The translations under genes and the position numbers were made by a program. The notes under the pieces were generated by a model. The model was not told the DNA's origin and ran no database searches. It was given only the letters and a program-made list of their open reading frames with translations. A stretch of 64,000 bases of DNA, from assembly GCF_030811455.1 (NCBI RefSeq), contig NZ_JAUSQU010000001.1:8866001-8930000 (forward strand). The letters are read 5' to 3'. Positions 45,880-53,535 of the stretch are shown here, piece by piece. Numbering within the stretch: the first letter of the stretch is position 1; each line of letters starts with the position of its first letter. Origin of the DNA: Streptosporangium lutulentum. GTDB lineage: Bacteria > Actinomycetota > Actinomycetes > Streptosporangiales > Streptosporangiaceae.

Positions 45880-46626
45880 TCAGCGCGCGGTCCAGCCGCC
45901 GTCCACGGGCAGGGAGGTCCCGGTGATGAACGAGCCGTGCGGTCCGCACAGGTAGGCGACCAGCTCGGCCACCTCCTCCGGCTCGATCAGCCGTTTGATC
46001 GCGGCGGGGGCCAGCATGATCTGTTCGATCACCTCGTCCCTGCCGATGCCGTGCGTCTCGGCCTGGGCGTTGATCTGGTTCTCCACCAGGGGCGTGCGGA
46101 CGTAGGCGGGGCTCACGCAGTTGGAGGTGACGCCGTGCGAGGCGCCTTCGAGGGCGATGACCTTGGACAACCCCTCGATGGCATGCTTCGCGGTTACGTA
46201 CGCCGATTTGTACGGCGAGGCGCGGAGCCCGTGAACCGACGAGATGTTGACGACACGGCCCCATCCTCGCTCGTACATCCCCGGCAGAACCGCCCGGACC
46301 AGCAGGAACGGCGCCTCCACCATGACCTTCACGATCTTGGAGAACACCTCCGGGGGAAACTCCTCAATCGGGGCCACGTGCTGGAATCCGGCGTTGTTCA
46401 CCACGATGTCCACGTCGGCGGGGAGCGCGTCCACGAACCCGGGAACCGACAGGTCCGCGACCACCGGTGTCCCCGAGACCTCCGCGGCCACCTTCGCCGT
46501 GGTCTCGGGATCCATGTCGACTACCACCACATGTGCTCCGGCGGCGGCCAGCCGCTGGGCACAGGCACGCCCGATCCCGCTGCCCGCCCCGGTCACCACG
46601 GCCCGTCGCCCCGCTAGGTCAATCAT
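45880..46626 (-). CDS. bdhA: 3-hydroxybutyrate dehydrogenase (short-chain dehydrogenase)
   Basis: A 248-residue SDR converting (R)-3-hydroxybutyrate to acetoacetate with NAD+. Cofactor motif VTGAGSGIGRACAQRLA, the Asp of VVVVDMDPET choosing NAD, NNAGFQHVAPIEEFP, Ser of NISSVHGLRASPYKSAYVTAKHA with the Tyr-x3-Lys pair and the typical BdhA GVTSNCVSPAYVRTPLVENQI. The Gln in AGFQHVAP and the Lys in YKSAYVTAK are characteristic of this enzyme. The 240-bp region upstream of the start has a GC-rich terminator (46782-46803) for the transcript coming from the tautomerase gene. Confidence 0.9.
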   Translation of the reverse strand: MIDLAGRRAVVTGAGSGIGRACAQRLAAAGAHVVVVDMDPETTAKVAAEVSGTPVVADLSVPGFVDALPADVDIVVNNAGFQHVAPIEEFPPEVFSKIVKVMVEAPFLLVRAVLPGMYERGWGRVVNISSVHGLRASPYKSAYVTAKHAIEGLSKVIALEGASHGVTSNCVSPAYVRTPLVENQINAQAETHGIGRDEVIEQIMLAPAAIKRLIEPEEVAELVAYLCGPHGSFITGTSLPVDGGWTAR

Positions 46627-46781
46627 GGTGCCGAATCTAGGCAATGACGTGAATCCCGGCCCATGTAGCCGGTCGACACACTCATCTGATCGCTTATGTG
46701 GGGAGCCCCCGCCTGGCCGTCCGCTTCCGGGAGACGGGCCGCCCTTCCCGCTTCCGCCGTCGTGGCGGGGCCGCTTTCCCC

Positions 46782-46803
46782 GGCGCCGCTTTTCCTCGGC
46801 GCC
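46782..46803 (-). terminator. Hairpin after the tautomerase gene
   Basis: GGCGCCG (46782-46788) and CGGCGCC (46797-46803) form a perfect 7-bp stem. The plus-strand loop CTTTTCCT reads AGGAAAAG on the transcribed minus strand. It lies 64 bp past the tautomerase stop, before bdhA. Confidence 0.55.
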
Positions 46804-46866
46804 GCAGGCCCCTCCGGCGCCGGGATTCGGTCCGCCATATCGAGCGTCGCTCACGGTGCGTGGCGG

Positions 46867-47253
46867 TCAGAGCGTGACCGGGTAGGTGAGCGCCAGCCGG
46901 TCGCCCGAAAGGCCGCGGATGCCCCAGTTGACCATGGGCGCCTCCAGGATCACGATCTCCAGATCCTCCGCCGGGAGGTCGAGGTTCTCCCGGACCCGGG
47001 TGAACAGCGTGCGGATGAGGTCACGCTTGGCCTGGTCCGTCCGGCCGAGGAAGCAGATGATCTCCACGATGAGATACCGCTCGCTCCGCTGCGGACAGAC
47101 CAGGTCCTCGGCGTCCATCAGCAGGAACCGGTGGAACCGCTTGTCCTCGGGGAGCTGCCACGCCTCGACCAGGCAGCCGTGCACGGTGTCGGAGATCTCC
47201 TCTCGCAGGCCGGACCAGACGTCGCGGCGGCCGTAGAACTTGATCTGGGTCAT
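46867..47253 (-). CDS. Tautomerase-family protein
   Basis: A 128-residue protein similar to Tautomerase_2 (PF14552): MTQIKFYGRRDVWSGLREEISDTVHGCLVEAW, then RFLLMDAEDLV, EIICFLGRTDQAKRDLIRTLFTRV and a C-terminal EDLEIVILEAPMVNWGIRG. There is no Pro at position 2 (Thr instead), so the classical Pro1 tautomerase mechanism is absent. The function is not known. It is encoded 25 bp downstream of fumC on the same strand and is probably co-transcribed with it. Confidence 0.8.
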   Translation of the reverse strand: MTQIKFYGRRDVWSGLREEISDTVHGCLVEAWQLPEDKRFHRFLLMDAEDLVCPQRSERYLIVEIICFLGRTDQAKRDLIRTLFTRVRENLDLPAEDLEIVILEAPMVNWGIRGLSGDRLALTYPVTL

Positions 47254-47278
47254 GTCTCGAAGCCTTCCCGTATTCGAT

Positions 47279-48670
47279 CTACGAAGGCGGGCGGGTCATG
47301 GACAGCACGTCGAGGAGGGCGTCGAGCTGCTCCTCCGTGAGGGTGCCGTTGGCGACGTGCCCGCGTTCGATGACGACCTCGCGGATGGTCTTGCGCTCCG
47401 CCAGAGCCTGTTTGGCGATCTTAGCGGCCTCCTCGTAGCCGACGTGGGTGTTGAGCGGGGTGACGATCGAGGGTGAGGACTCGGCGTACTCACGCATGTG
47501 GTCGGCGTTGGCGGTGATGCCGTGCACGCACCGGTCGGCCAGCAGCCGGGAGACGTTGGCCAGCAGCCGGATGGACTCCAGGACGTTGCGCGCGATGACC
47601 GGGAGCATCACGTTGAGCTCGAAGGTGCCCGAGGCTCCGGAGAAGGCGATGGTCGCGTCGTTCCCGATGACCTGGGCGGCGACCATGCACACGGCCTCGG
47701 GGACGACCGGGTTGACCTTGCCGGGCATGATCGAGGACCCCGGCTGGAGGTCGGGCAGGTTGATCTCGCCCAGCCCCGTGCGGGGTCCGGACCCCATCCA
47801 GCGAAGGTCGTTGGCGATCTTGTTGAGTGAGATCGCGGTCGTACGGAGATGGCCGGAGAGCTCCACCACGGCGTCCCGGGCGCCCTGGGCCTCGAAGTGA
47901 TCGGGAGCCTCGGAGAACGGCAGCCCGGTGGCCTCTCGAAGCCTTTCGATGACCTTGGGGGCGAAGCCGGGGGGGGTGTTGATGCCGGTGCCGACCGCCG
48001 TGCCTCCCAGCGGGAGCTGGGAGAGGTGGGGGAGCGAGCTCCGCACCCGGGAGACCGCGTTCTCGATCTGAGTGGCGTAGCCGCCGAACTCCTGGCCCAG
48101 GGTGACCGGGGTGGCGTCCATCAGATGGGTACGGCCCGCCTTGACCACCCCCTCGAACTGGAGCGACTTCTCCCGCAGCGCGGTGGCCAGGTGCCGCAGC
48201 GACGGGATGAGGTGGTAGGTCACCTCGGTCGCGGCGGCGACGTGGATGGAGGTGGGGAAGACGTCGTTGGAGGACTGCGAGGCGTTGACGTGGTCGTTGG
48301 GATGGACGGGACGGCCCAGCCGCTCCTCGGCGAGGGTGGCGATCACCTCGTTGGCGTTCATGTTGGAGGAGGTGCCCGACCCGGTCTGGAAGACGTCGAT
48401 GGGGAATTCGCCGTCCCACTCGTTCTCCGCGACGTCGGTGGCGGCCTCGGCGATCGCCTGGGCCAGCTCCTTGTCGAGCACCCCCAGCTCGGCGTTGACC
48501 TCGGCGGCGATCGCCTTGATCAGGCCGAGGGCGGAGATGTGCGGACTTTCCAGCCCGCGCCCGGAGACCGGGAAGTTCTCCACCGCCCTCTGGGTCTGCG
48601 CTCGCCACTTCGCGTCCGCCGGGACTCGTACCTCGCCCATCGAGTCGTGCTCGATCCGATACTCGCTCAT
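47279..48670 (-). CDS. fumC: Class II fumarate hydratase
   Basis: A 463-residue oxygen-stable fumarase converting fumarate to malate in the TCA cycle. It shows the family signatures TGSGTSSNMNANEVIA, HPNDHVNASQSSNDVFPT, GRTHLMDATPVTLGQEF and the catalytic GSSIMPGKVNPVVPEA loop. I start at ATG 48670 (MSEYRIEHDSMGEV), the normal N-terminus; the frame upstream runs into the repeat region. A second, class I fumarase gene lies at 53536, so both enzyme types are encoded within about 8 kb, as in streptomycetes. Confidence 0.96.
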   Translation of the reverse strand: MSEYRIEHDSMGEVRVPADAKWRAQTQRAVENFPVSGRGLESPHISALGLIKAIAAEVNAELGVLDKELAQAIAEAATDVAENEWDGEFPIDVFQTGSGTSSNMNANEVIATLAEERLGRPVHPNDHVNASQSSNDVFPTSIHVAAATEVTYHLIPSLRHLATALREKSLQFEGVVKAGRTHLMDATPVTLGQEFGGYATQIENAVSRVRSSLPHLSQLPLGGTAVGTGINTPPGFAPKVIERLREATGLPFSEAPDHFEAQGARDAVVELSGHLRTTAISLNKIANDLRWMGSGPRTGLGEINLPDLQPGSSIMPGKVNPVVPEAVCMVAAQVIGNDATIAFSGASGTFELNVMLPVIARNVLESIRLLANVSRLLADRCVHGITANADHMREYAESSPSIVTPLNTHVGYEEAAKIAKQALAERKTIREVVIERGHVANGTLTEEQLDALLDVLSMTRPPS

Positions 48671-48723
48671 GAATCCAGTCTGCGTCCTGCGGGAGGAAAC
48701 AAACCGGCATCCGGTCATCGGGT

Positions 48724-48858
48724 CGCCGCCACGATCACACGCCCAGGGTGAAACCGTCGCCACGATCACGCGCGCCGGGTGAAGAGCGCCGCCACGATCA
48801 CGTGCGCCGGGTGAAGGCGGTTGCCGCGATCACGGGTCGCCCTCGCGACCACGATCGC
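48724..48858. repeat. 31-32 bp tandem repeat between a kinase gene and fumC
   Basis: The unit starts GCCACGATCAC and contains GCGCCGGGTGAAG. Copies begin at 48728, 48759, 48791 and 48823, the last degenerate, and a weak fifth part (ACCACGATCGCTACGTGAAG) reaches 48866 and touches the kinase gene end. Periods are 31, 32 and 32 bp. There are no spacers, so this is a tandem array and not CRISPR. Confidence 0.7.
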
Positions 48859-50456
48859 TACGTGAAGGTGGCCATGACCAGAATCATGATCACGAACAGG
48901 GCGACCACCGCCACGCCCATGAGGACGAACACGCCGGTCCGGTTCTTCTGCGAGGAGGGATTCGGCTCCCCTTGACCGCGATTGTCCGGCGGACCTCCGT
49001 GACTCGCGATCGCGAACAGGTCGGTTCCCAGCCCGGGGTGTGGCGGAAGGTTCCCGCCGGGCGCGCCCGGCGGCGTCCCAGGCCCCTGAGGTCCCGGGGC
49101 GTGAGGCATCTGTCCCGGCGCGGTCGGGAACCCGTGCGGGGGTGTGTTCGTCAGGTCCGGCCTCCCCGCCGGGGGGAATCCATGCGGCCCGGCGGCCGGC
49201 GGCCACTGCCCCGAGCCCTCCGGAGGCCGCTGAGGATAGGCGTCGGGTGGTCCCGGCCGCCTGGCGACGGGCGTGCCGAGCCCGGAGGGGCCGGCCGGGC
49301 CCTGCCGCCCCGCGACGGGCGCGCCGGCTGAGGGGGCGGGCGGACTCTGCGGCCCCGACGGCGGTCTTTCCTGCCCCGGGGGAAGCGGTCTCTCCGGCCA
49401 TCCGGTCGCCGGAGGGCCGGTCGGCGGGGGCGGCGCGGCGGCAGGGGGGACGGGAGGCTCGGCGGGGGCCGGGGTGCTGCCGGGGATGCGGAGGCCGCCC
49501 TTGGGACGGATGACCAGCATGGTGCGGTCGGCGTCGTACTCGTCGTCCGCCGAGGTCGTCGTCCTGGGAGCCGGAGCCGGAGCCGGAGGCGGGGCGGGGG
49601 ACGGGGTGGCCGGCGTCGAATCCGCCAGGTGCGAGGGGGTGTCGGCCACGGCCCGGAGGATCGCACTCGCCTGGGCGGCTGTCAGCCGCGTCTTGTAGTC
49701 CCTGTTCAGGAGCTGCTCCAGCACTGGTCGGAGCGGTCCAGCCTGGGTCGGGGTGTCGACCTGCTCGCTCATCAGCGCGGCCAGGGTCTCGGACACCGAG
49801 GAGCGTTCGTAGGCCGGGCGGCCCTCCACCGCGAAGTACAGGGTGGCTCCCAGCGACCAGAGGTCCGACTCGGGCCCGGTGTGCTCGCCGCGAGCCCGCT
49901 CGGGCGCCGTGTATCCGGGGGAGCCGATCACCATGCCGGTCCTGGTGAGACTCGTGTCGCCCACGGCCTTGGCGATGCCGAAGTCGGTGAGCACCACCCG
50001 GCCGCTCTCGGTGATCAGCACGTTGCCGGGTTTGACGTCGCGGTGGAGTACGCCCTGGGCGTGGGCCGCCCGCAGCGCCCCCAGAAGATCTACCCCGATT
50101 TCGGCGACCAGCCGGGGCGGCAGCGGCCCTTCCTCCTCGATCACGCGTTCGAGGGAGCGCGCCTGAACCAGCTCCATGATGATCCAGGGGCTGCCGTCCT
50201 CGACGATCGCGTCGTGGATCGTGGCCACGGAGGGATGACTGATGCGGGCGGCCATCCGACCCTCACGGATCATGCGTTCCCGGAGTTCGGTGCGCTGAGC
50301 CTCGCTGAGACCGGGCTCCTGGCGGATTTCCTTGATCGCGACCTCGCGCCCCAGGGAACGATCGTGAGCACGCCAAACAGTGCCCATCGTGCCCCGACCG
50401 AGCGGCGAGATCAACTCGTATCGGTCTGCGAGTACGCGCATCTGCTGTTCCGGCAT
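48858..50456 (-). CDS. Ser/Thr protein kinase (PknB-type) with C-terminal membrane anchor
   Basis: A 532-residue kinase starting at ATG 50456 (MPEQQMRVLADRYEL). Gly loop LGRGTMGTVW, ATP Lys42 (VAIKEIR), catalytic HRDVKPGN, DFG and the SPGYTAPERARG substrate loop lie in residues 10-270. A Pro/Ala/Gly-rich linker (about 285-500) precedes one membrane segment at the extreme C-terminus (GVFVLMGVAVVALFVIMILVMA). No extracellular sensor such as PASTA domains follows. It is likely to phosphorylate cell-wall or metabolic proteins. It is adjacent to and co-directed with the next kinase. Confidence 0.92.
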   Translation of the reverse strand: MPEQQMRVLADRYELISPLGRGTMGTVWRAHDRSLGREVAIKEIRQEPGLSEAQRTELRERMIREGRMAARISHPSVATIHDAIVEDGSPWIIMELVQARSLERVIEEEGPLPPRLVAEIGVDLLGALRAAHAQGVLHRDVKPGNVLITESGRVVLTDFGIAKAVGDTSLTRTGMVIGSPGYTAPERARGEHTGPESDLWSLGATLYFAVEGRPAYERSSVSETLAALMSEQVDTPTQAGPLRPVLEQLLNRDYKTRLTAAQASAILRAVADTPSHLADSTPATPSPAPPPAPAPAPRTTTSADDEYDADRTMLVIRPKGGLRIPGSTPAPAEPPVPPAAAPPPPTGPPATGWPERPLPPGQERPPSGPQSPPAPSAGAPVAGRQGPAGPSGLGTPVARRPGPPDAYPQRPPEGSGQWPPAAGPHGFPPAGRPDLTNTPPHGFPTAPGQMPHAPGPQGPGTPPGAPGGNLPPHPGLGTDLFAIASHGGPPDNRGQGEPNPSSQKNRTGVFVLMGVAVVALFVIMILVMATFT

Positions 50457-50491
50457 GAGAAGAAGATAGCCATTTCTCCTTGAAAAGCGCT

Positions 50492-51634
50492 TTACCCCCG
50501 CTTGCGAAGCTCTCTGGGCCACAGAAGACGAGGCAGCGCCAACCTGATAAAGGATGCCACAAAACGGATGAACGGCCTCTTGATGGGAGGTTCTTGCATC
50601 GTCTTGCGGTGTACGCCCTCGCCCGGGCGGCGTTGCCCCCGTGGATGGACCGGGGTTGGGCCGGATCGCGAATGCGGTAACGGAGCCGGTATCGGCGGGG
50701 AGCCGACCCGGTGCAGCCCGCGGTGCTGCGAGCGTCGGCCGAACGAGGGCACGGTGATCGTCGAAGCGTTCCGGACGGTCCTGCTCACGGGCGCGGTGAG
50801 CTGCTCCTCGACCGTTCCACCCGCCGCCACCCGGGCGAGCATCAGGGAGGCGCGCACCGCGTCGAGCCGGGTCTCCGGGTCGATCCTGAGAAGACCCTGC
50901 AGCACCGGGGTCAGGGGTCCCGCCTTCTCCATCGGAATCGGCTCGCCGCTGGTCAGCGCGGCCAGCGCGGCGGCAGCCGTACGGCGTCCGTGCAGGCCCC
51001 GGCCCTCGACGGCGCTGTAGAGGGTCGCGCCGAGCGACCACAGGTCGGCGGCGGAGTTGGCCTTGGCGCCGAGCACGCGCTCGGGGGCGATGTATCCGGC
51101 GGAGCCGAGCACGATGCCCGCCTGGGTGATCGACACGTCGCCCTCAAGGGCGGCGAGGCCGAAGTCGGTGAGCACCGTCCGGTCGTCGGTCACCAGGACG
51201 TTGCTGGGCTTCACGTCGCGATGCAGGATCCCCTTGGCGTGCACGGCGCGCAGCGCGCCCAGGACGTGCCATCCGATCTCCGCCACCCGGCGCGGCGGCA
51301 ACGGGCCCTCGTCCTGAAGGAGTTGCTCCAGGGATCGGGCACGGAGCAGCTCCATCACGATCCAGGGGCGCTCGTCCTCGGTGACGACATCGAAGACGGT
51401 GATGACCGAGGGGTGGGCGACCATCGCGGTGGCCCGGCCCTCACGCTCGGTCCTGGCGCACAGCTCGGCACGCAGATCCTCGTCGAGGATCAAGGGCAGT
51501 CGTACCTCCTTGACCGCCACCTCGCGGTCGAGCAGCTCGTCGTGTGCTCGCCACACGGTGCCCATGCCGCCGCGCCCAACCGGCTCTGACAGCCGATAGC
51601 GCGCTGCTAGGAGGTATCCGGGCGGCGCACGCAT
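50492..51634 (-). CDS. Ser/Thr protein kinase, second copy
   Basis: A 380-residue kinase from ATG 51634 (MRAPPGYLLAARYRLSEPVGRGGMGTVW). ATP Lys42, HRDVKPSN, DFG (DFGLAALEG) and SAGYIAPERVLG are intact. It is about half identical in layout to the neighbour at 48858, and both begin RYRL/RYEL-(S/I)-(E/S)P, so the pair looks like a duplication. After the kinase domain (about 270) the sequence is low-complexity and basic with no clear membrane anchor, so it may be soluble. It is the upstream gene, 36 bp before its neighbour. Confidence 0.88.
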   Translation of the reverse strand: MRAPPGYLLAARYRLSEPVGRGGMGTVWRAHDELLDREVAVKEVRLPLILDEDLRAELCARTEREGRATAMVAHPSVITVFDVVTEDERPWIVMELLRARSLEQLLQDEGPLPPRRVAEIGWHVLGALRAVHAKGILHRDVKPSNVLVTDDRTVLTDFGLAALEGDVSITQAGIVLGSAGYIAPERVLGAKANSAADLWSLGATLYSAVEGRGLHGRRTAAAALAALTSGEPIPMEKAGPLTPVLQGLLRIDPETRLDAVRASLMLARVAAGGTVEEQLTAPVSRTVRNASTITVPSFGRRSQHRGLHRVGSPPIPAPLPHSRSGPTPVHPRGQRRPGEGVHRKTMQEPPIKRPFIRFVASFIRLALPRLLWPRELRKRG

Positions 51635-52010
51635 GTGGTGCAGCTTACCGATTTGCGTAATGAGACCAGTAGAGACCGGGCCGAATATTCTTGCCAACTT
51701 CGGTCAGATTCTCATGCTCGTAACTGTTGAGACACGCTGAGTGACATTCGTCGGGTTGGTCAGACCCTACAGCCCTTTCGCGTGGCCGGGGCGGGCATCG
51801 CGATACAGGCGGTTATGTACGCCTTTCGGCTGTCGAGGACGGCCGTGCGCCCCGCGCGGGAGGCGTGCCACCCCGGCTCAGGCCGGGATCCGGGGCGGAC
51901 GCGGGGTGGCTCGACATCGCTCGGACGGGTGGCGGACAATATTGGATAACGCTGGAAGGACTGCCGGCCGAAATGACTCTGTTCCCGGATGGCGAGGGGA
52001 CGGGAGGATT
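51635..52010. promoter_or_regulatory. Divergent promoter region between the kinases and the BTAD regulator
   Basis: A 376-bp gap with no gene. The kinase side (51635-51740) is AT-richer (GATTTGCGTAATGAGACC, GGTCAGATTCTCATGCTCGT) and probably holds its promoter. Before the BTAD gene a GGACAATATTGGATAACG stretch (51932-51949) looks like a -10 zone (TATTGG, GATAAC), and GGGAGG (52002-52007) is the ribosome site. The GC-rich middle (51780-51900) has dyads around CGGGGCGGGC and GGCTCAGGCC. Confidence 0.45.
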
Positions 52011-52745
52011 ATGGGAAACGGCGACCGGTCTTCTCTGCACGTCACCCTTCTGGGGGGTTTCCGGCTGTTCGCCGGAAGCGACCAGATGACACTCTCCGGC
52101 GGATCCGAGCGCCTCCTGGCCTTCACCGCCCTCTGCGGCCAGGCCGTTCCCCGGAACCTGATAGCCGGAACCCTCTGGCCCGACACATCCGAGCAGCGTG
52201 CGTATTCGAGCCTGCGGTCGGCGCTGGCGCGACTCGACGGCGTCGGGCGGAAGATCCTCGACGTCGGCGCCACCGAGATACGGCTGTCGCCCGAGGTGCG
52301 CGTGGATCTCCACGGAGCCCGGGCGCTGGCCCGCCGGGTCCTCGATCCCGCCGTGATGACCGAGGAGGAGGATCTCAGCGCGAAGGCCGTCGAGGCGCTG
52401 TCGGGCGGCCTGTTGCCCGGCTGGTACGACGGCTGGGTCCTCGCCGAGGCGGAAGAGTGGCAGCAACTGCGCCTGCACGCCCTGGAGGCGCTGACCGCCG
52501 ACTTCATCATGGCGGGCCGGTTCGCCGACGCGGTCTCCGCCGCCGGCGTCGCCGTACGGGCCGAGCCGCTGCGCGAGAGCGCCTGCGCCGCGCTCATCAG
52601 GGCCCATCTCGCCGAGGGAAACCAGGCCGAGGCGTTGCGGCACTTCAAGCGTTACGAGCGGCACCTGCACGAGGAGCTCGCTCTTCGGCCGACGCCTCAA
52701 CTGCGCGAACTTCTCGCCGAACTTCACGGGGCCCTGGGCCGGTGA
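52011..52745 (+). CDS. BTAD-domain transcriptional regulator (AfsR/SARP-like, short)
   Basis: A 244-residue regulator starting at ATG 52011 with GGGAGG upstream. The N-terminus has an OmpR-like winged-helix motif (FRLFAGSDQMTLSGGSERLLAFTALCGQAVPRNLIAGTLWP) and the rest is a bacterial transcriptional activation domain (about 95-240, helical TPR-like repeats ending LRELLAELHGALG). This is the plain SARP layout without NB-ARC or WD40 parts. Such proteins switch on secondary-metabolite clusters, but none is next to it, so the target is open. Confidence 0.85.
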   Translation: MGNGDRSSLHVTLLGGFRLFAGSDQMTLSGGSERLLAFTALCGQAVPRNLIAGTLWPDTSEQRAYSSLRSALARLDGVGRKILDVGATEIRLSPEVRVDLHGARALARRVLDPAVMTEEEDLSAKAVEALSGGLLPGWYDGWVLAEAEEWQQLRLHALEALTADFIMAGRFADAVSAAGVAVRAEPLRESACAALIRAHLAEGNQAEALRHFKRYERHLHEELALRPTPQLRELLAELHGALGR

Positions 52746-52913
52746 CGGCCCGGTCCCGGCGGGACCGGGAACCCGGGGTCACGCCCGTGTCACGCCGGCA
52801 TCGCGGCGGGGTGACACGGGGCTGGTCACGATGGCCTTAGCGCGGGGTGCCCACCCGGACGGCGGACGACCGCCGCAGGCAGTCCTCGCTGAAGGATCTG
52901 GAAGGAGACGGGA

Positions 52914-53336
52914 ATGTACAACAAGAAACGCCTGATGCTGGTCGGTCCGGCGCTCCTGACCGCCTTCGCGTTCGGGCCGGTCGCGGCCGCGGAGGCCGTG
53001 ACCGCTCCCGGACCCGCGAGAACGACGGCGGCCAGCGTGATGGAGAACGCGACGGCGGTCATCGCGACCTCGGAGAAACCTCCGAGAAAGAGAAGAGAGT
53101 ACAACAGGGGTTACCAGACGGGATTCCCCGAGGGCAGGGCCGACTGCAGGGCGAACAGGTCCTACGACCTCTCCCAGAGCGGTGGCGGGCGCTTCAACAA
53201 CGGGTACCGGGACGGCTACACCCGGGGCTTCCACAGCTGTACGCCGGTCAAGATGGAGAAGCCGGCCGAGAAGCCCGCGGAGAAGCCGGCCGAGAAGCCG
53301 GCCGAGAAGCCGGCAGGCGGAGGAGCCGGAGGCTGA
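52914..53336 (+). CDS. Small secreted protein with Gly/Tyr-rich repeats and an EKPA tail
   Basis: A 140-residue exported protein: signal peptide (about 1-27, LMLVGPALLTAFAFGPVAAAEA), a basic KPPRKRRE stretch, two similar motifs YNRGYQTGFPEGRADC and FNNGYRDGYTRGFHSC, and a C-terminal run of five EKPA units (53256-53315). The two motifs align as an internal duplication with paired Cys, probably forming a small disulfide-bonded fold. I do not recognise the family. The ATG at 52914 follows GGAAGGAGACGGGA. A wall- or polymer-binding role is only a guess. Confidence 0.65.
   Translation: MYNKKRLMLVGPALLTAFAFGPVAAAEAVTAPGPARTTAASVMENATAVIATSEKPPRKRREYNRGYQTGFPEGRADCRANRSYDLSQSGGGRFNNGYRDGYTRGFHSCTPVKMEKPAEKPAEKPAEKPAEKPAGGGAGG
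53256..53315 (+). repeat. Five 12-bp tandem units encoding EKPA
   Basis: GAGAAGCCGGCC repeats five times (53256-53315) with small third-base changes and keeps the reading frame. Repeat number probably varies between strains. Confidence 0.85.
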
Positions 53337-53456
53337 GAAGACCGGAGAGCGGGGCCGAGCCGCGGAGGCGAACGCCCCGAGCCACGGGCATCCGCGGTGG
53401 ACGGATGCCGTGGCGGCCGAAAGGCCGGCCGGATCGCCCTCTCATCGGATCCGGCC

Positions 53457-53501
53457 CCATCTCCCCATCGCAGCGGCACCGGCCGTACGGCGGGGAGATG
53501 G
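53457..53501. terminator. Inverted repeat between convergent genes
   Basis: CCATCTCCCC (53457-53466) and GGGGAGATGG (53492-53501) are perfect complements around a 25-nt GC-rich loop with its own small dyad. It lies between the secreted-protein gene and the fumarase gene, ending both strands' transcripts. Confidence 0.6.
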
Positions 53502-53535
53502 ACCTGCCGGGGAGCGCCGGGAAGGCGGCCTGGGG

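Noticed and set aside
48724..48858. CRISPR array
   Set aside because: Units are contiguous with 31-32 bp period and no unique spacers, and there are no cas genes. It is a tandem repeat.
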